From: Salinivenus lutea
Lineage (GTDB): Bacteria > Bacteroidota > Rhodothermia > Rhodothermales > Salinibacteraceae
Direction of reading: 5' to 3'
Length of the DNA: 45,558 nt
Assembly: GCA_002894685.1 (NCBI GenBank)
Contig: NCRC01000028.1
Coordinates: 1-45,558, forward strand
The position numbers and the translations under genes were made by a program. The notes beneath the pieces are model-generated. The model ran no database searches and was not told the origin of the DNA. It saw nothing but the letters and a program-made list of their open reading frames with translations. Of the stretch, positions 28,558 through 36,937 are shown in pieces. Positions within the stretch are counted from its first letter, which is position 1; each line of letters begins with the position of its first letter.

Positions 28558-30318
28558 GTGACACACGATAACGACGGGGCCCGCCGGTCGACTTCGGAAC
28601 GGGAGACCAGATCGGAAGATCGCTCACAGGAAGAGGTCTCGTCTGACGGGTCGCCGAAGGCTTCTTCCGCCCTCGCGAACTTCGATCCGCTCGCGCCTTA
28701 CCGTGGGGCGTTCCGGCGCTTTTTTACGGTCTACCGGCACGTGGCTGGGCTCTTGATGGGAGGGCACATCGCGTATGTTCGGTCCCTGCCTGCGGTGAAG
28801 AAGACGGGGCTTCGTTCTCCGGGGAAGCGGCTGCTTGCCTGGATCCTCCGCCCGTTGGTGCGCAGTGATCTGCGCGATCGCCCATTTCCGGTCCAACTGC
28901 GGCGGCGGCTCGAGATTCTGGGGCCTACGTTTACGAAACTGGGGCAGATCATGGCCATCCGGGAGGACCTGCTGCCCGAGCCCATCACGAAGGAGCTCGA
29001 CAGCCTGATGGATCATCTGCCTCCGATCCCCTTCGAGCAGGTGGTGCAAACCCTCGAGCGTGACCTCAATGCCCCGCCGGACCAACTATTCGACAACATC
29101 GAAGCGGAGCCGCTGGGATCGGCTTCGATCGCCCAGGTGCACCGGGCCACGACCCGCGAGGGAGACGAGGTGGTTCTGAAAGTCATGAAGCCCGGCATCC
29201 GGGACGTGATTACATCCGATTTGAAGCTGCTGGAGATCTTTGGGGTCTTTCTGCAGTGGATTTTGCCGCGCTACCAGCCCAGGCAAATCATCAACGAGTT
29301 CAGCGCCTACACCAAGCGCGAAATTGACTACAGCTACGAGGCCGACCACGCCGAAATCTTTTCGGCCAACTTTCAGGACATGCCCGGGGTTGTCTTTCCC
29401 GACGTGTATCGCGACCTGAGTGGCGACGATGTGCTCACGATGGAGTACCTGGAGGGAATTCGACCCGGTTCGGAGGCGGCACTGGCCCTGAATGAGGAGG
29501 AGCGGCAGCGGGTGATTGACCTCGGCGCTGGGGCCATCATTCGCATGCTGTACCGCGACGGCTTCTTTCACGCAGACCTGCACGCGGGCAACTTGCGCAT
29601 CATGCCGGGGGAAACCCCTGAGGACCTGCGGATCGGGTTCATTGATCTGGGCATGGTGGGGCGGTTTCGGGCGGACCTGAAGCGACGAATGCTGTATTAC
29701 TACTATGCACTGGTCCGCGGCGACGTGGAGAGCGCGGCCCGTTACCTGATCGACATGGCGCGCGTGGGGGAAGGGGGCGACCCGCAGGGATTTCGTCGGG
29801 CCGTTTCGGACATGGCCCGGCACTTTTTGATGCGAAGCAAACAGGGGTCGATTAGCCTCGCGCAGGTGATTCTGCGGTCCCTGAGCCTGGGCGGGCGCTA
29901 TCGGGTGTTCTTTCCCGTTGAGATGACGTTGATGGTGAAGGCGCTCGTGACGTTTGAGGGGGTCGGCCGCACGCTCGATCCGAACCTCGACGTGGTTGCG
30001 GTGTCCCGCCGGCACGTGCAACAGATTTTTCAGGAGCGGTTCAGCCCCTGGAATCTGGGAAAGGAGTTGCTGGGCAGCGCCCCCGAACTTATTGATGTCG
30101 CCCGGCAACTTCCGCAGCTCCTATCGTCCGGCACCGTGCATCTCGAAGAGGCGCTTACCGAACAGCCCCCTTCCGAATCGGTGAGCGGGATTCGGAACAG
30201 CATTTTGGCGGGGGCCTGTCTCGTGGGAGGGGTCATTGCCGTGGTCCAGGGCGGGCCGCTGTGGTTGTCGCTCCCGCTGTTTGGGGCCGGCGTGTTGCTG
30301 GCGCTGTTTGGGAGCTAG
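28558..30318 (+). CDS. UbiB/ABC1 (AarF) family atypical kinase
   Basis: A 586-residue protein of the ancient ABC1/ADCK/UbiB family, which supports quinone biosynthesis or lipid homeostasis at the membrane. Hallmarks are the KxGQ motif (FTKLGQIMAIREDLLP), an alanine-type nucleotide loop (PLGSASIAQVHRA), the VVLKVMKPGI lysine strand, HADLHAGN near residue 338 and IDLGMVGRF near 362. Two C-terminal hydrophobic helices (LAGACLVGGVIAVVQGG and LWLSLPLFGAGVLLALF) anchor it. The start is GTG 28558, since the next ATG lies well inside the conserved part. The N-terminal 40 residues are polar and acidic. Confidence 0.92.
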   Translation: MTHDNDGARRSTSERETRSEDRSQEEVSSDGSPKASSALANFDPLAPYRGAFRRFFTVYRHVAGLLMGGHIAYVRSLPAVKKTGLRSPGKRLLAWILRPLVRSDLRDRPFPVQLRRRLEILGPTFTKLGQIMAIREDLLPEPITKELDSLMDHLPPIPFEQVVQTLERDLNAPPDQLFDNIEAEPLGSASIAQVHRATTREGDEVVLKVMKPGIRDVITSDLKLLEIFGVFLQWILPRYQPRQIINEFSAYTKREIDYSYEADHAEIFSANFQDMPGVVFPDVYRDLSGDDVLTMEYLEGIRPGSEAALALNEEERQRVIDLGAGAIIRMLYRDGFFHADLHAGNLRIMPGETPEDLRIGFIDLGMVGRFRADLKRRMLYYYYALVRGDVESAARYLIDMARVGEGGDPQGFRRAVSDMARHFLMRSKQGSISLAQVILRSLSLGGRYRVFFPVEMTLMVKALVTFEGVGRTLDPNLDVVAVSRRHVQQIFQERFSPWNLGKELLGSAPELIDVARQLPQLLSSGTVHLEEALTEQPPSESVSGIRNSILAGACLVGGVIAVVQGGPLWLSLPLFGAGVLLALFGS

Positions 30319-30334
30319 CCTGGACCGAGGGGAC

Positions 30335-31609
30335 CTACGAGTGGTGGGTGCGGAGGCGGTCGAGGACCTCATCCAGCCGGTCGAGAACCTCGTCGGTCTC
30401 CTGCAGCACGTCCGTGTACGAGTGCGCCTCTTCTGTCGTCGTTGAAGCCTCTTCGTCCACGGGGAGCGAGGCGTTGTACAACGATCGGTCGTCGCGGAGC
30501 ACGTCCGTATTGAGGTGAAGCCCGTGCCGGGCGAGCAGGGGCGCGATCGTATCGGCCCGCGTGAGCAGGTGGCGCCGGGTGGCCTGGTAGGCGTGCTCGC
30601 AGACGTCGTGTCGGTTTTTGAAGCTGAAGATGTTCGAAAAGAAGAGGTCGGTGTCGTCGCATTCCGGCTCGATAAGCAGAAGGTCGGCGTCCGGGTGCGT
30701 GTGCTCATACTTCTGAAATCCCGTCTCCTTTCGTGAGTCGACGATGGCGCGGAAGGTTTGCGACATGACGGAGGGGAGGCCGCGATCGGCGAGGGAGGGC
30801 GGGGTGGGGCCGCCGTTCAGCAGCCGTCCGGCGTGTTGCTTCAGCTGCACGTTCACCGGGACGATGGGATTGATGCAGAACAGCAGGTCCGCCCCGGCGT
30901 CGAGGGCCACGCTGGCGTGCACGGTGCGGCGCGCCACGCCGTCGATGTAGTACTGCCCATCGATTTCGACCGGCACGTAGAGGCCGGGCAGGGCGGTAGA
31001 CGCCTGAATCGCCTTGGAAATGGGGACCTCGTCGTGCCCCGGCTGGCCGAAGACGACCACGTCGGCCGTGTCGAGGTGCATGGCGACGATGTAGAGCTGG
31101 CGCCGCAGGCGGCGAAAGTTGTTGGTGCGGCCGCCGGTGGAGAGGGCCCGCGCCAGAAATCGCTCCAGGGGCGTGTTGTCGAACAGCCCGGTCGGCACCA
31201 TCGACCCAAAGGTTGAGAGCAGCCCGAGCAGGGAGAGGTCGCCGGGGTTCAGGGCGTAGTAGCGAAGCGACGAGACGAGCGTGCGCGGGAGGCGCTGGAG
31301 CCGCCCAGCGTACTCGCGAACGGCGGGGCGGAAGAGCACTTCCGGCTCCAGGTTGAGGTTTGGGTCGCGCGCCTCGGATAGGATGGCGTGGCTCAGTTCA
31401 CGGGCGGAGACCCCATTGGCCAGCATCGAGCAGATGAGGCCCCCGGAACTGACGCCCACGTACATGTCGAGGCTGTGCAGGTCGATGCCGTCCACGGCTT
31501 CGTCGAGTGCGCAGAGAGCGCCGATTTCGTAGATGGCGCCCTCAATGACGCCCCCGGCACAGCCGAGGCCGATGGTGCTACGACGAGCGACAGATCCGTT
31601 CGGAGGCAT
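30335..31609 (-). CDS. Patatin-like phospholipase
   Basis: A 424-residue lipid acyl hydrolase. The oxyanion loop GLGCAGGV (14-21) and the nucleophile elbow GVSSGG (Ser54) are intact. The dyad aspartate is in YYIDGVARRTVHAS, where DGV replaces the usual DGG/DGA. The C-terminal region is charged and coiled-coil-like (DEVLDRLDEVLDRLRTHHS). It has no signal peptide, so it probably acts on membrane or stored lipids in the cytoplasm. It converges with the UbiB gene (16 bases) and lies downstream of the phasin and PhaR-like genes on the same strand. A terminator at 31721-31748 separates it from them, so it is probably transcribed separately. PHA depolymerases and granule-bound patatins are known, so a granule link is plausible. 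Confidence 0.88.
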   Translation of the reverse strand: MPPNGSVARRSTIGLGCAGGVIEGAIYEIGALCALDEAVDGIDLHSLDMYVGVSSGGLICSMLANGVSARELSHAILSEARDPNLNLEPEVLFRPAVREYAGRLQRLPRTLVSSLRYYALNPGDLSLLGLLSTFGSMVPTGLFDNTPLERFLARALSTGGRTNNFRRLRRQLYIVAMHLDTADVVVFGQPGHDEVPISKAIQASTALPGLYVPVEIDGQYYIDGVARRTVHASVALDAGADLLFCINPIVPVNVQLKQHAGRLLNGGPTPPSLADRGLPSVMSQTFRAIVDSRKETGFQKYEHTHPDADLLLIEPECDDTDLFFSNIFSFKNRHDVCEHAYQATRRHLLTRADTIAPLLARHGLHLNTDVLRDDRSLYNASLPVDEEASTTTEEAHSYTDVLQETDEVLDRLDEVLDRLRTHHS

Positions 31610-31720
31610 CGGAAAACGAGACGTTGGAGGGCAGCAGGAACAGTGGGCCGCGGAGGCGTCCGGTTGCGCCGCTCCGGACGGCAGCAGGGCCGGCCGCGTG
31701 GGAGACGGGTTGGGACGGAC

Positions 31721-31748
31721 AAAAAGGCCCCCGACGCTTCCGGGGGCC
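31721..31748 (-). terminator. Rho-independent terminator after the phasin gene
   Basis: Read on the minus strand, GGCCCCCG pairs with CGGGGGCC around a 7-base loop, followed by TTTTTGTCC. It ends the PhaR-phasin transcript before the patatin gene. Confidence 0.88.
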
Positions 31749-31768
31749 TGTGCGCCATCGATGTTGCG

Positions 31769-32218
31769 CTATTCCGACTCCTTCGTCGAAGAAGAGGACG
31801 ACTCTTCCGAAAGGGTCTTTGTGAGGTCATCGACCTGCTTCGCGAGGGTCTCCACCTTCTTCGAGAGACGATCGACCTCGGTGCGGGTGGGCACGCCGAA
31901 GCGCTCCAGCGCATTGTTTACGGTATCGGTGAGAAGCGTTTGGGTCTCCTCACTCGCTTCCTCAATCTGTTCGAGGGCCTCGTCGCGCTGTTTCTTCGCC
32001 TTCTTCCGGGCGTTCTGGAGCTCGCTGCGTCGCTCGTGCTCGAACTCCTTGCCGCGGTCGACCAGGCGGCCAAACAGCTTGCTGCCCTCCTCCTCGACGG
32101 TCGCGAGGGCCCCGAGCCCGGCCAGCCACACGTCGCGGCCGCGCTTCGTGATCTCGTCTTGAATGGAGTCGGATGCGGAGTCGGTGTGCGTGGTCGGTTC
32201 TTTGGTTGAATCTGTCAT
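31769..32218 (-). CDS. Phasin-like polyhydroxyalkanoate granule-associated protein
   Basis: A 149-residue, highly charged helical protein of the PhaF/PhaI phasin type. Features are GRDVWLAGLGALATVEEEG (the family's typical first helix), KLFGRLVDRGKEFE, a long amphipathic stretch with heptads, and GVPTRTEVDRLSKKVETLAK near the C-terminus. The ends are Ser/Thr/Glu-rich. Phasins coat PHA granules and set their number and size. It starts 32 bases after the PhaR-like gene, so the two form an operon closed by the terminator above. Confidence 0.88.
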   Translation of the reverse strand: MTDSTKEPTTHTDSASDSIQDEITKRGRDVWLAGLGALATVEEEGSKLFGRLVDRGKEFEHERRSELQNARKKAKKQRDEALEQIEEASEETQTLLTDTVNNALERFGVPTRTEVDRLSKKVETLAKQVDDLTKTLSEESSSSSTKESE

Positions 32219-32250
32219 GGGTCTGTGCTGGGTTGGGTGAAAAAAATCGC

Positions 32251-32751
32251 TCAGGAGGTCGTGCGTGGCGTCGAGGGCGTCGCCTCAGTGTGGGAGGGGG
32301 CCTCGTCGGGGACGCCGGCGGTCTCCCGCTCGTCCAGCTCGTCGAGCAGGACCGAGAGCTGGTGCTCAAGCTGGCGCAACTGGGTACGCAGCTCGTCGAG
32401 CTCCTGGGCCCTCGGGCTCTGCACCAGCCGCTTGAGGCGATCCAACGATCCCTGCATCAAGTCGTCGATCGTCGAGCGGATCTGGCCGAGGCCGGTGTCG
32501 AGCGCCGCCTCGCTTCGTCGCAACAACTGGTGGAGGAGGTCCGAGGGAATCACCTGCCGGCCGCTCCGTCCCTCCTCCAGAATGATCTGGGTGAGGGTCT
32601 GGGCCGTCAGGTCCTCGCCCGTTCCATTGTCGACCACCTCTACGGTCTCCCCCTCACGAACCAGGGCCGCGAGGTCCGAGAGCGAGACGTACTCGCTCGC
32701 CTCCGTATCGTACAGCTTTCGATTGTCGTAACGCTTGATGCGTCGGGCCAT
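32251..32751 (-). CDS. phaR: PhaR-like polyhydroxyalkanoate synthesis regulator
   Basis: A 166-residue regulator. The N-terminal PhaR DNA-binding domain is textbook: RRIKRYDNRKLYDTEASEYV then LSDLAALVREGETVEVVD and LTQIILEE. A PHB-accumulation-type middle region and a C-terminal coiled coil (ELRTQLRQLEHQLSVLLDEL) follow. PhaR represses phasin genes until granules titrate it away. Here it directly precedes a phasin gene, consistent with autoregulation. The 182-base divergent gap to the hydrolase gene should hold the operator, but no repeat was clear enough to call. Confidence 0.9.
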   Translation of the reverse strand: MARRIKRYDNRKLYDTEASEYVSLSDLAALVREGETVEVVDNGTGEDLTAQTLTQIILEEGRSGRQVIPSDLLHQLLRRSEAALDTGLGQIRSTIDDLMQGSLDRLKRLVQSPRAQELDELRTQLRQLEHQLSVLLDELDERETAGVPDEAPSHTEATPSTPRTTS

Positions 32752-32933
32752 AGGGGCACCAGCGGTTGCGCGGGAGTGTAACGCGTTGCGTCATTCTTTA
32801 GGGTTTTGACGCACTGTGTTATGGATTGATCCCGCAGGAGGCGGAAAAATGCGCGTCTCCTGAACGATTCTGGAGGGACAAGGGTACCGAACACCCTCTC
32901 CGAGGCCGTCCTGCGCCCGATCCCTTCGGTTCT

Positions 32934-33788
32934 ATGCCCTACTTCCCGGTCGACGATACGCGGCTCTACTACGATGAGCGGGGCGAGGGCCCGCCGCTCC
33001 TCCTGGTCCACGGCCTCGGGTCCAGCAGCCGCGACTGGTTCGAGCAGGTGCCTCATTTCGCGGACCGCTACCGCGTGCTGCGGATCGACCTGCGGGGGCA
33101 CGGCCGGTCGGAGCGGCCGCCCGGCCCGTACCACATCGCCCAGTTTGCGCGGGACGTTGCCGTGGGGCTCCGCCGCCTCGACGCGGCGCCCGCCCACGTC
33201 GTGGGCCTCTCGATGGGCGGGATGGTGGCCCTCGAACTGGCCGCCGCGGCCCCGGCCCTGGTGCGGAGCCTTGTGGTGACCAACAGCGTCGCCGACGCGC
33301 GCCTGCGGACGTGGTCGGACCTCTGGTTCTACGTCTCGCGTCGCCTGACGGTGAAGGCGCTGGGCATGCGCCGGGTGGGGCGCCTCCTCGCGGACCGCTT
33401 GTTTCCGAAGCCCGAACAGGAAACCCACCGGCGCGAATTTGTGAAGCGGTGGGCGGAGAACGACAAGCAGGCGTACCTCTGGTCGGTCGACGCCATCATC
33501 GGCTGGAGCGTGAGGGATCGCCTGCCAACGATTTCCGTCCCGACGCTTCTCGTATCGTCGGATCAGGACTACACGCCCGTAGCGACCAAAAACCGGATGG
33601 CGGCGCGGATGCCGAATGCCGAGCTGGCCGTGGTGTCGGATGCGCGCCACGCCCTGCCGGTGGAAAAGCCCGACGTATTCAACGCCCTGGTGGAGGAGTT
33701 TCTGTCTCGCATCGACGGCCCGGACGAAGAAGGGGCACGGCCCCCTGCCTCTTCGCCGTCGGGGGCCGAAACGGTCTCAGCGGGCTGA
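32934..33788 (+). CDS. Alpha/beta-fold hydrolase
   Basis: A 284-residue cytoplasmic hydrolase. ATG 32934 (MPYFPVDDTRLYYDERGEG) fits the fold start; the frame is open upstream to 32826, but that part lacks homology. Motifs are the oxyanion VHGLGSSSRDW, DLRGHGRSERP, the nucleophile elbow GLSMGGMVAL, an acid in VSSDQDYTP and a final histidine in DARHALPVE. It resembles 3-oxoadipate enol-lactonase or PHA-depolymerase-like enzymes; the substrate is not determined. Its 3' end overlaps the convergent GlsB-like gene by 12 bases. Confidence 0.87.
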   Translation: MPYFPVDDTRLYYDERGEGPPLLLVHGLGSSSRDWFEQVPHFADRYRVLRIDLRGHGRSERPPGPYHIAQFARDVAVGLRRLDAAPAHVVGLSMGGMVALELAAAAPALVRSLVVTNSVADARLRTWSDLWFYVSRRLTVKALGMRRVGRLLADRLFPKPEQETHRREFVKRWAENDKQAYLWSVDAIIGWSVRDRLPTISVPTLLVSSDQDYTPVATKNRMAARMPNAELAVVSDARHALPVEKPDVFNALVEEFLSRIDGPDEEGARPPASSPSGAETVSAG

Positions 33789-34058
33789 GCGGCGCCGGCT
33801 GAGGGCACCGAGGACGCCCGAAAACAGCGCCGATCCGATGATGGCCCAGAGCAGCGGAAACGTTTCCCCGCCGATGGTGATGGGGAAGGGCTCCGGCATT
33901 CCGAGCTGGCGGGCCATCCAGAGGCCCAGCAGGGCGCCGATAAAGCCGACGACGATCGACATCAGACAGCCGCCGAGGGAGTAGCCGGAGAGCGCCTGCC
34001 CGAGCCCGCCCGCAATGGCCGCGATCAGGAGGAGAAGGAGAAGCCCGAAAAAGGACAT
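33777..34058 (-). CDS. GlsB/YeaQ/YmgE family stress-response membrane protein
   Basis: A 93-residue protein of the transglycosylase-associated (GlsB/YeaQ) type with three hydrophobic helices. The pattern GGLGQALSGYSLGGCLMSIVVGFIGALLG and a late helix WAIIGSALFSGVLGAL match the family. ATG 34058 (MSFFGLLLL) is preferred; an upstream GTG at 34064 would add two residues. The family is linked to envelope stress; the exact function is unknown. Confidence 0.82.
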   Translation of the reverse strand: MSFFGLLLLLLIAAIAGGLGQALSGYSLGGCLMSIVVGFIGALLGLWMARQLGMPEPFPITIGGETFPLLWAIIGSALFSGVLGALSRRRSAR

Positions 34059-34173
34059 GGCCACCGCTGTGTTGGAAGAGAGGCGAAGGAAGTGGAGAAA
34101 AAGATAGGGGGCCGGATCTCCACAACCAAATCACCGCGACGGTAGGCCCCCGCGGCGAGCCCCGGAGCGCAGA

Positions 34174-34932
34174 TCAGTGCACGTAGCTGCCGGCATTGAG
34201 GTCGATGGTGGTGCCGGTGGCGTGGTCGGCCTGCCCGCTGGCCAGAAAGGCGACGAACGGGGCGATGTCGTCCGGTTCTGTGAGGTCCGAGAGGGCGAGG
34301 TCGCTCGTCACGTGGTCTGCGCCGTACGTGTCGATGAAGTCCTGGGCCATGTCCGTTCGCGTAAAGCCCGGGGCGAGCGTAAAGGCCTTGACGCCGTCGT
34401 CGCCAAAGCCGCGCGCCACCGAGCGGGTCAGGGCCACGAGGCCCGCCTTCGAGGCGGCGTAGCTCATGTAGTCGGGCGTGTCCCCCCGAAAGGCCGCCCG
34501 CGAGGCGATGCTAACGATGCGTCCCCCGCCTTCGGACTGAAAATGCGGGAGGGCGTGGCGACACAGAAGCTCGGGGGCCCGCAGGTTGACGTGCATGGTG
34601 TCGTTCCAGTCGTCGGCCCAGTCGGCCGTATCGGCGTCCAAAGGCATGGAGCGGGCCACGCCGGCGTTCAGGACGAGGGTGTGCAGCCGCCCGTAGACGT
34701 CGAGCACGTCGTCGACGAGGCGGTCGGTGGCCGCAAGGTCCGTGAGGTCGGCCTGGAAGGGCCGGGCGTCGGGGCCGCAGGCATCGGCGACTTCGCGGGC
34801 GGCCTGTTTGCTGTGACCGTAGTGGACCGCGACGGTCGCGCCGGCGTCGGCGAGGGCACGGGCGGTGGCGCGGCCGATGCCGCGGCTTGCGCCGGTGACG
34901 AGGATGGTTTGAGTGGACAGGTCAATGTTCAT
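34174..34932 (-). CDS. SDR-family 3-oxoacyl-(ACP/CoA) reductase
   Basis: A 252-residue short-chain dehydrogenase similar to FabG/PhaB. The NAD(P)-binding TGASRGIGRA (about 11-20), NAG in VLNAGVARS, a catalytic Ser in IVSIASRAAF, YxxxK in YMSYAASKAG, and LAPGFTRTDM are all in place. ATG 34932 (MNIDLSTQTILVTG) is the natural start, and the upstream extension is spurious. With phasin and PhaR nearby it could supply (R)-3-hydroxyacyl-CoA for PHA, but it could equally act in fatty-acid synthesis. Confidence 0.88.
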   Translation of the reverse strand: MNIDLSTQTILVTGASRGIGRATARALADAGATVAVHYGHSKQAAREVADACGPDARPFQADLTDLAATDRLVDDVLDVYGRLHTLVLNAGVARSMPLDADTADWADDWNDTMHVNLRAPELLCRHALPHFQSEGGGRIVSIASRAAFRGDTPDYMSYAASKAGLVALTRSVARGFGDDGVKAFTLAPGFTRTDMAQDFIDTYGADHVTSDLALSDLTEPDDIAPFVAFLASGQADHATGTTIDLNAGSYVH

Positions 34933-34964
34933 AACGCTGAGCGACGGAAAAAAAGAGCGACGGA

Positions 34965-36146
34965 TTACTCGTAGCGGCGGACGACGTACTCGGCGGTGCG
35001 GGCGGAGTCGGCCCGGACCACGTCGAAGCGAATGCGTCCAATGGGGCGGCGGCCGGCGGTTTCTACGGTCACGCGCCACGCGCCGGGGCGCACGTTTCGC
35101 TTAAAGGTGACGCCGCGGTAGCCCCGCCGGCGCCCGCCCACCACGCGGTAGCCGATCCGGTCGGTGTCGACCCAGGCCTCGCGCCCGGGGTGGTAGTACT
35201 GCCAGTGGTGGTACACCTGCGTTTCGAGGGTGGTGGGGGCGAAGACAGCGGCGAAGCAGTACACCGTGTCGCCGGGCGTGTAGCGGAAGGGGTCGTCGTC
35301 GGTTTGCCAGGGGCGATGCCAGGGCGGCTTTTCGTAGCGGAGCACAAACGCCTCGCCCTCGCGGTGGGCGTCGTGAAACACACCGCCGTCCTGCAGGGCC
35401 AGCGGCACGGGCGGGATCCAGTGGTTGAGGTAGAAGCCGACCATGCCGCCCAGGAGGACGAGCACCAGTCCCACGGCGCCCAAAAAGCCGCGGGGGCCGC
35501 CGAAGACGTGGTGCGCGTCCAGAAACAAGAGGAGCCCAATCACGAGTCCGGCACTCACGAACCCGCTGGCCAGAAAGACCGCGAGGCCCATTTGGCCGAG
35601 CACCACGGGCAGCAGAAACGTAAAGTAGCAGAAGACCGCCAGAAAGTAGACCCCAATCAGCAGGTAGACGCTCCACGTGCGGCGCCACACCAGCTCGTTG
35701 GCGACCAGTAGGGCCACCAGCACGAGCAGGAAGAGCGACGCCGTTGAAAACGATGCGCTCCGGGTGTAGTAGATGACGTACGCGCTGAAGAGCCCACCCA
35801 TCAGGAACTGGATCGCGCCGGTGCTCCACGCACTTAGTTTCCGCAGGGCGTCGGGGACCGGGCGGTTGGTGCGGGTGAGGGCCGCCAGCGTCACAAATCC
35901 AGTCAGGAGTACCAGGTAGACGCCCAGAATCAGGTTGTCGAGCAGGGCGTCGATGCGCTGAAGGGTGAGCACGTCCCACGTGACGCCCCCGAAGAACAGA
36001 AGAGACCCGCTCACCTCCTCGTGTCGGAGGTACCACCGGCGCGCCAGTCGGTAGCGCGGGCTCGTCTCCAGCCATTCCATCGGGGCGTCGAGGAAGGAGG
36101 GAGACGCCTTTTCCGACGCGGACGAAGAGGCGGGCGCGCTCGGCAT
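34965..36146 (-). CDS. Multi-span membrane protein with C-terminal DUF2914 domain
   Basis: A 393-residue protein with about seven membrane helices in residues 55-270. A soluble C-terminal domain follows (about 285-393) that fits DUF2914: TVYCFAAVFAP, VYHHWQYYHPGREAWVDTDRIGYRVVGG, and WRVTVETAGRRPIGRIRFDV. The role is unknown. It ends 32 bases before the SDR gene on the same strand and starts 45 bases after the DUF2480 gene stops, suggesting one transcript. Confidence 0.8.
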   Translation of the reverse strand: MPSAPASSSASEKASPSFLDAPMEWLETSPRYRLARRWYLRHEEVSGSLLFFGGVTWDVLTLQRIDALLDNLILGVYLVLLTGFVTLAALTRTNRPVPDALRKLSAWSTGAIQFLMGGLFSAYVIYYTRSASFSTASLFLLVLVALLVANELVWRRTWSVYLLIGVYFLAVFCYFTFLLPVVLGQMGLAVFLASGFVSAGLVIGLLLFLDAHHVFGGPRGFLGAVGLVLVLLGGMVGFYLNHWIPPVPLALQDGGVFHDAHREGEAFVLRYEKPPWHRPWQTDDDPFRYTPGDTVYCFAAVFAPTTLETQVYHHWQYYHPGREAWVDTDRIGYRVVGGRRRGYRGVTFKRNVRPGAWRVTVETAGRRPIGRIRFDVVRADSARTAEYVVRRYE

Positions 36147-36191
36147 ACGGGGCTCGGGACGACGGGGCCGCAGGGCGGACGGCCCGGCCTT

Positions 36192-36773
36192 CTACGCATT
36201 GGGGGAGGGAAGATCCGCGCTCACGCCAACGGCCTCGGCCTCCTCCGGCTTCTCCTCATCGGACGTCTCTTTCGGGCGGCGCCAGAGGGGCACCGACGAG
36301 CAGGGCTCGCCGTACATCAGCTTGCGGGCCACGTCCTGCAGCTTCTGCGTGGCACGGACGTACGCCATTTCGGGCACCATGTCGCTGCCGCACCCCTTGA
36401 CGACGACGGGCCGGTCCTCGTACCGCGACCAGTCGACCGAGTCGAGGGCGCGGGCGTAGTATTCACGCAGGAGGTCGTCGGCCCGGCCCATCGTGGTCGT
36501 ATGGGCCACCTCGTACAGCTTCGACGCAATCAGCATGTAGCTCCAGGTCGGCACGATGGCGTCGGTGGAGCAGTAGAGGGCCACGTGCTCGTCCGCGTAT
36601 TGCGACCAGTCGTGCGCTTTCACCGCTTCGCGGAACTCTTTTTCCTTCAGCATCAGGCCCTCCACCAGGAACGAGCTGATGTCGAGCTCCGTCACCGGGC
36701 GGTCGTCCCAGAGGTCAGCCAAGTTGAAGACCTGAATCTCACTGTCGGCCACGCGATTTTCGATCGACTCCAT
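36192..36773 (-). CDS. DUF2480 family protein
   Basis: A 193-residue soluble protein typical of Bacteroidota. The family pattern is strong: VTELDISSFLVEGLMLKEKE, HDWSQYADEHVALYCSTDAI, VPTWSYMLIASKL, VVVKGCGSDMVPEMAYV and LMYGEPCSSVPLWRR. Two conserved cysteines (in ALYCSTDA and VKGCGSDM) and a third in GEPCS could bind a metal or cofactor, but the function is unknown. An acidic tail (TSDEEKPEEAEAV) fits a halophile. It is divergent from the S9 peptidase gene. Confidence 0.88.
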   Translation of the reverse strand: MESIENRVADSEIQVFNLADLWDDRPVTELDISSFLVEGLMLKEKEFREAVKAHDWSQYADEHVALYCSTDAIVPTWSYMLIASKLYEVAHTTTMGRADDLLREYYARALDSVDWSRYEDRPVVVKGCGSDMVPEMAYVRATQKLQDVARKLMYGEPCSSVPLWRRPKETSDEEKPEEAEAVGVSADLPSPNA

Positions 36774-36937
36774 AACAGAAGAGGCATTGGAAGAGGAGGA
36801 AGACGACGCATCATGTCAACCCTTCATCGGCCGGGAAGTTTAGCCGCGCCCCGACGTTTTGACCCCGCGGCCTGCCTGTTGTACGTTGCTGTGGGCCGCC
36901 CGCCCGTTCGTCGCCCTCGCACCGATCCGTTTTCCCC

